A DNA stretch of 41,511 bases. It comes from a virus. The notes below the pieces were generated by a model. That model made no database searches and was not told the DNA's origin. It was given only the letters and a program-made list of their open reading frames with translations. Location: positions 1 through 41,511 of the IMG/VR virus record IMGVR_UViG_3300008262_000166; one strand, 5' to 3'. The first letter of the stretch is position 1; every line of letters begins with the position of its first letter. Of the stretch, positions 1 to 7,900 are shown piece after piece. Made by a program: the position numbers and the translations under genes.

Positions 1-63
1 TCTTGGAAAGAAGAAAAGAGAGAGAATCTCAAAAAACAAATAAATAAATTTATTAAAAATTAA
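1..63 (+). other. Possible 3' end of an upstream gene
   Basis: Reading frame 1 is open from the first base to a TAA at 61-63 and would encode about 20 mostly Lys/Glu/Asn/Ile residues, ending 4 nt before the next start codon. The other two forward frames are also open for most of this short stretch, so the frame cannot be decided. The stretch from 41 is almost pure A/T and also serves as the leader of the reductase gene. Confidence 0.25.
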
Positions 64-67
64 AACT

Positions 68-1927
68 ATGGATGAATCGCAAAAGATTTTGTCTGACATT
101 ACTGTCTACATGAAGTACGCAAAGTTCGTTCCCGAACTAAAAAGAAGAGAAACTTGGGAAGAACTCGTAACAAGAAATATGAATATGCACATCAAGAAAT
201 ATCCAAAACTTGAAAGTGAAATTAGAGAGGTATACAAATACGTGTATGCTAAAAAGGTATTACCTTCTATGAGATCAATGCAGTTTGGTGGTAAACCAAT
301 TGAAATTAGTCCAAATAGGATCTATAACTGTGCATATCTTCCTATTGACTCATTAGATAGTTTTTCAGAAGCGATGTTCTTACTTCTTGGTGGAACCGGA
401 GTTGGGTATTCTGTTCAAAAACATCACGTGGATCAACTTCCTGAAATCAGAAAACCAAATTCTAACAGAAAAAGAAGATTCTTAATTGGTGATTCAATTG
501 AAGGTTGGGCCGATGCAATTAAAGTATTATTCAAATCTTATTTCGGAGAACAACTTTCAACTCCTGAGTTTGATTTTTCAGATATCAGACCAAAAGGTGC
601 TCAACTTGTCACATCAGGTGGTAAAGCCCCCGGTCCTCAACCACTTAAAGATTGCTTACACAAACTTCAAAGTATGTTGGATGCAAAACAAGATGGTGAG
701 AAACTTGAAACAATTGAGGTTCACGATATGGTTTGTCATATTGCTGACGCAGTTCTTGCCGGTGGTATTAGAAGAGCTGCACTTATCGCTTTATTCAGTG
801 CTGATGACCAAGAAATGATCTCTTGTAAGTCAGGGGCTTGGTGGGAAAACAATCCACAAAGAGGTAGGGCAAACAACTCCGCAGTTCTTTTAAGACATAA
901 GATCACAAAAGAATTCTTCTTGGATCTTTGGAAAAGAGTTGAGGCGTCAGGAGCGGGAGAACCCGGTATATATTTCACAAATGATAAAGATTGGGGAACT
1001 AATCCTTGTTGTGAGATCGCTCTCAGACCTAATCAGTTCTGTAATCTTTGTGAGGTTAATGTATCTGATATTGAATCTCAAGAAGATCTTAACAATAGAG
1101 TTAAAGCGGCGGCATTCATCGGAACACTTCAAGCGGGATATACAGATTTCCATTACTTAAGAGACATTTGGAAAAGAACAACAGAAAAAGACGCACTTAT
1201 CGGTGTATCTATGACAGGTATCGGATCAGGTGTTGTATTGGGATATAATATGAAAGAAGCCGCAAAATGTGTTAAAGAAGAAAACGCAAGAGTTGCCGAC
1301 CTTATCGGAATCAATAGATCCGCAAGAACAACAACAGTAAAACCTGCGGGAACAACATCATTAACTCTTGGAACTTCATCCGGAATTCACGCTTGGCACA
1401 ATGATTATTATATCAGAAGAGTTCGTGTAGGTAAAAACGAATCTATCTACACTTATCTATATATTAATCACCCTGAACTTGTGGAAGATGAGTTTTTCAG
1501 ACCACACGATACGGCGGTTATCTCTGTCCCACAAAAGGCACCTGAAGGAGCTATCCTCAGAACAGAAAGTCCGTTCCAACTTCTTGAGAGAGTTAAAAAG
1601 ATCACACAAGAGTGGGTTAGACCCGGACACAGAAAAGGAGAAAACACCCACAATGTATCTGCAACAATCAGTTTGAAACCTGAAGATTGGGAACTTGCCG
1701 GTGAATGGATGTGGGAGAATCGTGAGTTCTATAATGGATTATCAGTATTACCTTATGATGGTGGAACTTACACTCAAGCTCCATTTGAAGATTGTGATAA
1801 AGAAACATTTGATAGAATGTATAAAACACTTCACTCAATTGACCTAAGCAAAGTTGTTGAACTACAAGACAACACAGATCTCAGCGGTGAACTAGCTTGT
1901 GCGGGTGGTGCATGTGAAATTAAGTAA
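68..1927 (+). CDS. nrdJ: Adenosylcobalamin-dependent (class II) ribonucleoside-triphosphate reductase
   Basis: Reduces ribonucleotides to deoxyribonucleotides in the cytoplasm using coenzyme B12, supplying dNTPs for phage replication independently of oxygen. The match is to the monomeric Lactobacillus leichmannii type (about 739 aa); this protein is shorter, 619 aa. The active-site signature N312-P-C314-C-E316 places the thiyl-radical cysteine at C314 and the general base at E316. C325, eleven residues further on, and C88 in IYNCAYLP fit the redox pair (C408, C419 and C119 in the Lactobacillus enzyme). The C-terminus CAGGACEIK supplies the swinging pair C611 and C616 for re-reduction. A GGTGVGYSV segment lies near residue 107. 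The leader is A/T only, with no Shine-Dalgarno sequence. A DUF5522-type gene follows after 4 nt. Family call firm; NTP versus NDP preference inferred from the resemblance. Confidence 0.93.
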   Translation: MDESQKILSDITVYMKYAKFVPELKRRETWEELVTRNMNMHIKKYPKLESEIREVYKYVYAKKVLPSMRSMQFGGKPIEISPNRIYNCAYLPIDSLDSFSEAMFLLLGGTGVGYSVQKHHVDQLPEIRKPNSNRKRRFLIGDSIEGWADAIKVLFKSYFGEQLSTPEFDFSDIRPKGAQLVTSGGKAPGPQPLKDCLHKLQSMLDAKQDGEKLETIEVHDMVCHIADAVLAGGIRRAALIALFSADDQEMISCKSGAWWENNPQRGRANNSAVLLRHKITKEFFLDLWKRVEASGAGEPGIYFTNDKDWGTNPCCEIALRPNQFCNLCEVNVSDIESQEDLNNRVKAAAFIGTLQAGYTDFHYLRDIWKRTTEKDALIGVSMTGIGSGVVLGYNMKEAAKCVKEENARVADLIGINRSARTTTVKPAGTTSLTLGTSSGIHAWHNDYYIRRVRVGKNESIYTYLYINHPELVEDEFFRPHDTAVISVPQKAPEGAILRTESPFQLLERVKKITQEWVRPGHRKGENTHNVSATISLKPEDWELAGEWMWENREFYNGLSVLPYDGGTYTQAPFEDCDKETFDRMYKTLHSIDLSKVVELQDNTDLSGELACAGGACEIK

Positions 1928-1931
1928 TCAT

Positions 1932-2138
1932 ATGAAAAACATAGATGACAAAATAAGGGAGAAGGGAAAACTTCTCCCTTCTTTATACTACATAAATGAA
2001 AAAGGTTTGTTAGTATTTACTGAAGAATACCATCTTCAGAGGGGGGATTGTTGCGGAAAAACTTGTAAACATTGTCCTTTTGAACCGGTGGGAATAAAAG
2101 GTAATACAAACGTAAGAGATGATCTCAGAAATAATTGA
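1932..2138 (+). CDS. Small Cys-rich DUF5522-type protein
   Basis: A 68-aa protein starting MKNIDDK. The core, VFTEEYHLQRGDCCGK followed by TCKHCPF, matches what I recall of the DUF5522 family (a short protein with a CCGxxCxHCP motif in bacteria and eukaryotes). The four cysteines plus a histidine look like a metal site; the function of the family is unknown. I chose the ATG at 1932, 4 nt after the reductase stop, over an upstream in-frame start at 1899 that would overlap the reductase C-terminal codons. The following gene starts inside its last 20 nt, so the two are probably co-translated. The first codons contain a perfect 10-bp inverted repeat (separate entry). Confidence 0.8.
   Translation: MKNIDDKIREKGKLLPSLYYINEKGLLVFTEEYHLQRGDCCGKTCKHCPFEPVGIKGNTNVRDDLRNN
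1955..1980 (+). promoter_or_regulatory. Perfect 10-bp hairpin inside the start of the DUF5522 gene
   Basis: AAGGGAGAAG (1955-1964) is the exact reverse complement of CTTCTCCCTT (1971-1980), with a 6-nt GGAAAA loop. It lies about 21 nt after the ATG at 1932. Only a weak T-rich stretch (CTTTATAC) follows, so it is not a classic Rho-independent terminator. It could end or stabilise the reductase mRNA, or tune translation of the small gene. The structure is seen in the sequence; the role is inferred. Confidence 0.45.
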
Positions 2139-2520
2139 TATTTGTAAAAATGTTATTGAATTCATAAGACAGAGGGATGAAGTAGAAAAAGAAAGTATTG
2201 AAAAGATATCCAATATTTTGAATGATATATCCAATGTATTGAATGATACTGCTGAGAAATTATTAAAAGATGAATATCCCCACGATAATTGTGTGATAAT
2301 GCAAAGGTTATCTAAGGATTTACATACAAATTTACTGGGTTATTTACCGAAAGAAGAGATTGATATATTGTATAATGCTCTTATGGAATCATCTATGGTA
2401 GAAAAACAATTTGCGTTAAGGGGAGATCCGGACACTATTCCATCAATTGAAAGGGCGTCCGGGGAATTTAAGGCGATGTCAATGGTAATAAAATTTAGAA
2501 AATCTTCACCAAAAAAATAG
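2119..2520 (+). CDS. Unknown 133-aa helical protein
   Basis: I do not recognise this protein. Residues 1-50 are rich in Ile, Glu, Asp, Lys and Asn with spaced hydrophobics (for example SIEKISNILNDISNVLND), so a helical or coiled-coil N-terminus is likely. The rest is soluble and mixed, ending in a basic tail (KFRKSSPKK). There is no signal peptide or membrane segment. It overlaps the preceding small gene by 20 nt, which supports translational coupling. It is the last gene before the baseplate genes and is separated from them by an 18-nt gap holding a TATTTAT element, so it could be the end of the reductase operon rather than a virion gene. Confidence 0.7.
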   Translation: MISEIIDICKNVIEFIRQRDEVEKESIEKISNILNDISNVLNDTAEKLLKDEYPHDNCVIMQRLSKDLHTNLLGYLPKEEIDILYNALMESSMVEKQFALRGDPDTIPSIERASGEFKAMSMVIKFRKSSPKK

Positions 2521-2527
2521 AAGTGAA

Positions 2528-2534
2528 TATTTAT
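2528..2534 (+). promoter_or_regulatory. TATTTAT element, 4 nt before the gp25-like ATG
   Basis: One of a set of TATTTAT elements found in gaps before structural or adhesion genes. The distance to the ATG here is 4 nt, like the N5 spacing before the genes at 32598 (+) and 23883 (-). It is proposed as the core of a late promoter or a leader signal; no other consensus was seen around it. Confidence 0.4.
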
Positions 2535-2538
2535 CGGT

Positions 2539-3000
2539 ATGGCTAATGGAAGAACATTTGGTATTGCGTTTCCGTTTAATGACTCAACAACCGGTAAATA
2601 TTTAAAACTTACTGAGACGAGCGACGATGAAATAAGATCAAATCTTATTCATTTATTATTAACTAGAAAAGGTTCTAGATATTTTTTACCTGATTTTGGA
2701 ACAAGATTATATGAATATATCTTTGAACCATTGGATAGTCCCACTTTTAATAATATAGAATCTGATATTAGAGATGCTTGTGAAAAGTTTATTCCTAATT
2801 TAAGAATTACCGATATTTCAATTACTGCGGCATCGAGCGAAGAAGAAACAATTTCAGTGACAACCGCTGGAAATACAATAAATAAAGAATTTTCGATGCC
2901 AAATCAGGGTCAAATTGAATATACCGCAAAGGTTAGAATTGAATATACTGTGACAGATAGTGTTTTCGGTAGTAAAGATTTCGTTATAATTAATATTTAA
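2539..3000 (+). CDS. Baseplate wedge protein, gp25-like (GPW/gp25 family)
   Basis: A 153-aa protein of the gp25/GpW family, the small wedge component that contacts the sheath in contractile-tail baseplates. The family core is clear: IRSNLIHLLLTRKGSRYFLP, then DFGTRLYEYIFEP, then an acidic helix with an IRDAC segment and the LRITDISI strand. The segment corresponding to the T4 gp25 lysozyme-like fold occupies roughly residues 30-100. The C-terminal 45 residues form a polar beta-rich extension ending IEYTVTDSVFGSKDFVIINI. The gene is followed after 4 nt by the gp6-like wedge gene, the order expected for contractile tails. The start is fixed by the ATG at 2539, 18 nt after the preceding stop. 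Confidence 0.92.
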   Translation: MANGRTFGIAFPFNDSTTGKYLKLTETSDDEIRSNLIHLLLTRKGSRYFLPDFGTRLYEYIFEPLDSPTFNNIESDIRDACEKFIPNLRITDISITAASSEEETISVTTAGNTINKEFSMPNQGQIEYTAKVRIEYTVTDSVFGSKDFVIINI

Positions 3001-3004
3001 TAGT

Positions 3005-4846
3005 ATGGCAGAAAAAAGAATATCATATACAACAAGAGATTTTCAATCTATAAGAACTGAATTAATAAATTTTGTTAAAATTTATTATCCTGAATTGGTT
3101 GATAATTTTAATGATGCTTCCGTTTTTTCTGTTTTTTTGGATTTAAACGCTGCAGTATCCGATAACTTACATTTTCATATTGATAGAAGTATTCAGGAAA
3201 CTGTCTTACAATACGCTCAGCAAAAATCTTCCGTATTTAACATAGCAAGAACTTATGGATTGAAACTACCAGGACAAAGACCATCTGTTGCTATGGTTGA
3301 TTTTTCCATAACAGTTCCGGTTTTTGGTGATAAAGATGATGAAAGATATGAGGGAATATTGAGAAGAGGAAGTCAGGTCTTGGGCGCGGGGCAAGTGTTT
3401 GAAACAGTCTATGATATTGATTTCGCATCTCCATATGATGCGAAAGGGTTTCCAAATAGATTGAAAATACCAAACTTCAACGCTAACAATATCTTGATTA
3501 ATTATACTATTGTCAAAAGAGAACTTGTTGTTAATGGTATAACAAAGGTATTCAAACAATCAATCTTACCCTCTGATGTGAGACCATTTTATGAGTTATT
3601 TTTACCTGAAAAAAATGTTTTGGGTATAACTTCAGTTATTCAAAAAGACGGTACTAGTTATGCTAACGTCCCTACCTCTCAAGAATTTTTAACTAATGAT
3701 GGTAGATGGTATGAAGTAGACGCTTTGGCTCAGGATAAAGTTTTTGTTGAAGATCCTACAAAACCATCTGATGATCCGGGAATAAAAGTTGGTAGATATC
3801 TTACCACTAGTGATAGATTCATAACAGAATTCACACCTGAAGGGTTTTTGAAAATGACTTTTGGAGGTGGAAACACATCTGCGGAAGACCAATTAAGAGA
3901 ATTTGCAAGATCGGGAGTTAATGTTCAACCTATGCAATCTTATTTGAATAACTTTTCTTTAGGTAGCACATTGAGACCGAATACGACTCTATTCATTCAA
4001 TACAGAGTTGGTGGGGGTTTAGGGACAAATATTGGTGTTAATGTGATAAACCAAGTAGGAACTGTTGATTTTTTTGTTAGTGGTCCTTCACAAGATATTA
4101 ACACGTCAGTTATTAATTCTTTAAGTTGTAATAATATAACCGCGGCAATTGGAGGTTCCGGATTACCAACATTAGAAGAAGTTAGAAATTTTGTTTCATT
4201 TAATTTTTCGGCACAAAACAGAGCGGTCACAATAAATGATTATGAGGCTTTGATAAGAAAAATGCCGGCACAATTTGGAGGCCCTGCAAAAGTTGCGGTC
4301 GTAGAAGAAGATAACAAAGTTAAAATTAAGATATTAAGTTATGATACCTCCGGAGCACTAACTCAAATTGTATCAAATACTTTGATATCAAATATCGCCG
4401 AATATCTTTCAAATTATAGAATGTTAAATGATTACATCTCTGTTGAAACTGCGGATGTTATTGATTTGTCAATTGATATCTCGGTTGTATTAGATTCAAG
4501 TCAAAATCAAGGATCTATTATAACATCTATAATTAATAAAATAACCACTTTTTTTAACCCCTTATCAAGGCAGTTGGGTCAAAATATTAATACATCAGAT
4601 TTAAATAGAATCATTCAAAATGAAAATGGGGTTATGTCTATAACCTCAATACAATTCTTTAATAATGTTGGTGGGCAATATTCATCTTCTGAAACATCTA
4701 TGGCGTATGAAAATGCGGAAACAAGAGAGATTAAACCTGTAGATGGGACTATTTTTGCATTACCCAATCAAATTTATCAAATAAGATTCCCTAATAAGGA
4801 TATTAGGGTTAGAGTTAAGAATTTCCAAACAGTTACCATATCATAA
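3005..4846 (+). CDS. Baseplate wedge protein, gp6/gpJ-like
   Basis: A 613-aa homologue of the T4 gp6 / P2 gpJ wedge protein, which forms the inner baseplate ring and connects wedges. The N-terminus has the usual form: a YTTRDFQSIRTELINF segment, then YYPELVDNFNDASVFSVFLD (residues about 28-47), then a helix with a DNLHFHIDRSIQETVL segment and QKSSVFNIARTYGLKLPGQR. The middle is beta-rich. The C-terminal third has a gp6-like arm domain with LEEVRNFVSFNFSAQNRAVT and NDYEALIRKMPAQFGGPAKV. T4 gp6 is about 660 aa, so the length fits. It lies directly behind gp25. An 88-nt gap with two TATTTAT elements and an imperfect hairpin follows. Confidence 0.9.
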   Translation: MAEKRISYTTRDFQSIRTELINFVKIYYPELVDNFNDASVFSVFLDLNAAVSDNLHFHIDRSIQETVLQYAQQKSSVFNIARTYGLKLPGQRPSVAMVDFSITVPVFGDKDDERYEGILRRGSQVLGAGQVFETVYDIDFASPYDAKGFPNRLKIPNFNANNILINYTIVKRELVVNGITKVFKQSILPSDVRPFYELFLPEKNVLGITSVIQKDGTSYANVPTSQEFLTNDGRWYEVDALAQDKVFVEDPTKPSDDPGIKVGRYLTTSDRFITEFTPEGFLKMTFGGGNTSAEDQLREFARSGVNVQPMQSYLNNFSLGSTLRPNTTLFIQYRVGGGLGTNIGVNVINQVGTVDFFVSGPSQDINTSVINSLSCNNITAAIGGSGLPTLEEVRNFVSFNFSAQNRAVTINDYEALIRKMPAQFGGPAKVAVVEEDNKVKIKILSYDTSGALTQIVSNTLISNIAEYLSNYRMLNDYISVETADVIDLSIDISVVLDSSQNQGSIITSIINKITTFFNPLSRQLGQNINTSDLNRIIQNENGVMSITSIQFFNNVGGQYSSSETSMAYENAETREIKPVDGTIFALPNQIYQIRFPNKDIRVRVKNFQTVTIS

Positions 4847-4851
4847 TAATT

Positions 4852-4858
4852 TATTTAT
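4852..4858 (+). promoter_or_regulatory. TATTTAT element in the gp6 / 1807-aa gene gap (upstream copy)
   Basis: The first of two TATTTAT copies in the 88-nt gap. It lies 7 nt before an ATG at 4866 that opens only a 4-codon frame, so it does not clearly serve a gene. It may be part of a double element with the copy at 4912. Confidence 0.25.
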
Positions 4859-4877
4859 TCTCATAATGGTTTATGTT

Positions 4878-4913
4878 TAGTTATTACGCCTGTAAAAAAC
4901 AGACGATTAACTA
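4878..4913 (+). terminator. Imperfect hairpin between the gp6-like gene and the 1807-aa gene
   Basis: TAGTTA (4878-4883) pairs with TAACTA (4908-4913). Inside it, CG then CTGT pairs with ACAG then CG around an AAAAA loop, giving about 13 pairs with one mismatch and a small internal loop. The downstream tract is CTATTTATAAATT rather than a T run, so termination is uncertain. The 3' arm overlaps the TATTTAT element at 4912-4918, which could make it a processing site or operator instead. Confidence 0.3.
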
Positions 4914-4918
4914 TTTAT
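4912..4918 (+). promoter_or_regulatory. TATTTAT element, 16 nt before the 1807-aa gene
   Basis: Shares AACTATTTATAA exactly with the element upstream of the gene at 14072. The distance to the start codon is also identical (16 nt), and the element before 24952 is at 17 nt. This fixed spacing is the best reason to regard it as functional. Confidence 0.45.
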
Positions 4919-4934
4919 AAATTAAAAGATTTAG

Positions 4935-7900
4935 ATGGGTAAATCATATAGGATAAGAACCACACCCGGTGAAGATAAAAATATCGTTGTCCAAGTAGAT
5001 CAAGATTTTGAGCAGTTAGAAATACTTTCACTTAAAATAAGACAGACAGATGTTTACGATAGAATGTGTTCTGATTACGGTATTATTGCGGGTAGAGTTT
5101 TTGCTAACAGAGGGTATGGTATTCCAAATGCGAAAGTTTCAATTTTTATTCCGGTATCTGATGAAGACGCTCAAAATCCGGTTATTTCTACGATTTACCC
5201 GTTCAAAACTTTAGAACAAACAAATGAAGATGGGTATAGATTTAATTTATTACCTTATTTACCATCATATCCAGGGCATGTTCCAACTGGCACTTTTCCA
5301 TCAAGATTAGATTCAGTTGTTGATCAAACCGCCATAGAGATTTATGACAAGTATTACAAATATACGGTAACCACAAACGAAAGTGGTGATTATATGATTT
5401 TCGGAGTTCCTCTTGGAACTCAAACAATCGTAATGAATGTTGATTTATCGGACATTGGTGCGTTTTCGTTATCTCCACAAGATTTGATAAGAATGGGGAT
5501 GGCAACTGAAGAACAGTTTGACGGTGTTAAGTTTAGGTCATCTCCAAATTTTTATGAACTACCTCAAATTATTGTTATAAATAAGACGATAGATATCCAA
5601 CCATTTTGGGGTGAACCAGAAGTTTGTAGAATTGGAATTACAAGAACTGACTTTGATTTAAGTGCGGAGGCGAATATCGATATCCAACCTACGGCTATTT
5701 TCATGGGATCTGTCATGAGCACTAACGAGAAGGCGTCATTGAGAGCGAACGGAGCTTCTCAAAAATCAACGGGAGAGTTGTGCAAATTAATTACGGGTCC
5801 TGGAGAAATTATTGGTATTACTCAAACAATATTCCAAGATAATAATGGTCTACCTGTGCTAAGAAGGGCTGAATTACCTAACGGAGGAAAATTAATAGAC
5901 GCAAATGGCACTTGGTTATTTGATGTTCCTATGAATAGGGATTATGTATTCACAAACGAGTTTGGACAGCAAGTTTTGTCGGATGATCCAAGTATTGGGA
6001 TACCAACAAAAGGTAAATATAGGTTTAAAATCAAATGGCAACAATCTAGTAATTTGAATGAAGATTATAAAGTTGGATATTACTTGGTGCCAAATATTAG
6101 AGAAAGAGGTTGGGGGGCAAACGTTGACCCTGCAACACTTTCACGCACAACACCTGAATGGAATGATTTTCAAAAATCCTATGGTTTCAGTTTAGATTGG
6201 AGTGGATACACGACAGGATTAATTAACCTGAATAATAGAGATATACGAAATGCGATAAATTGTGAGGATACTTTTTATGAATTTGATTATAATAAAGTGT
6301 ATACAGTTGCCGGACTTGTGGATAACTATAAAATAACTCAAGCAAAATCAAATTTGATTCAAAACTTGTTTTTTAATGTTAATCACAGAGAAAGATTTGT
6401 TGGAATAAAAAGAATTGAGGATGATACTTGTGAAGACACGACAAATAGATACCCTGTTAACGATGGGGTATTTAGAGCAACATTGATATGGCGTGTTTTC
6501 GATTTTCTAATTGCGTTAGTGGGTCTTATTGGGCTTGTTATTATAGTAGTATATTCTATAGTCGCATTTGTTTGGAATTGGTTGAAAGTCTTTTTGGGTG
6601 TTTTTTTAGTGTTTATGTTAGGAAAAGAATCCGCGACTTGGTTTGTAAAGTTTGTCACCCCATTAGTTAGTGGTAATGCCGGAGGTCCTGTTATTATATG
6701 GGATTGGAAGGCGTTTGCTTTTTTCATTTTATATGCGGGATTGGCTGTTGCTATGGCGGCTATTTTCGCTAGATTATTAAACTACAATTTCAAACCTATA
6801 AAATTACCAATGCTAACTTATCCGGATTGTACTAGTTGTGATTGTTCTGGTGGAAACTCGGATGGAGGGACTACTTTGGGCGGAGATGAAGGTGACCAAA
6901 ATAATACTACCGAAAATTCCGGAGCAATTAAAAATCCTCAATATAGTTTAGGTGAGTATTTATCCTCTGATTGGGAAACGGTAGCCCCTGTTTTCACAGG
7001 TCAAAATGGATGTCAAGTTTTTTGGCAAGAAGAGGATATGTCGATTATGACCCCACTAATTTTAGGTTCAGAGTTAAGTAAAAATAAAAAAAATAAAGCG
7101 TTCAAAGTTACACCCAAATACGTAATAAAACAAGGAAGCAATCAGAGATTTTTCACTAATAGTTTACCTTTAAGTGAAATTATAAACTTATATAATTTAA
7201 AGGCTAATTATTTTTACAATCAAAAAAATTCCTGTAATAGTATCGGTGTTAGAGTAGAACCTAGTTTGAATCCGCAGTCCAACGTACATATGGACAATGT
7301 ATTAGTTTTTTTTAGTGAAATGGAAAATGATCAGGTGATTCCTGGAACTATGTATTCATTTGTAAATCCTGAACTATCTAAAGACACTAATGATATTTCA
7401 GGAGGAACTGGCAACTCAACTATTAAAGGGATAACAGGGACTACAAATTATTTATCTCAAGTCACAATAACATATGCCGATCCGCAATCACCGAACCAAC
7501 AAAATTTTCAAACTACATATCAATTAACGGCGTCCGCGGTAACAACCAATCTTTTTTATAATTATAAATCAGATATTGAGTATTACCAAGTCATCACTGC
7601 AATAACTTATTCTGAATTTTTAAATTTGGTTCCATCTAATAATTTAATACAAAATTCTTTTGGTTATTTGATGAAAAGTGGTGAAACGAAATTATCAAAA
7701 ATAGACCATTTCGGCGAAGACGGAAGAAATGAATGTGGTTGTGACTTTTGTAGTAGTAAATGGAATGTGTCAAATGTAAATATACCGTATAGATCTTACA
7801 TTAACCCGGCAACTAAAGTCGTTTTCATGATGAGGGGTGTTGATCCATACTCACCAAAATATGAAACAGAAGTTTCATTAGATAGGATTTTAGGGTATAA

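Noticed and set aside
2528-2534. Standard T4 late promoter (TATAAATA) before structural genes
   Set aside because: The recurring element reads TATTTAT on the coding strand, the reverse complement of the T4 box; direct T4-type boxes at consistent spacing were not found.
4866-4880. Four-codon ORF after the TATTTAT at 4852
   Set aside because: Too short to support as a gene; probably chance.
6383-6727. Minus-strand 114-aa ORF opposite the hydrophobic part of the 1807-aa gene
   Set aside because: Shadow of a strongly coding + strand gene; no leader or element, and composition mirrors the sense codons.
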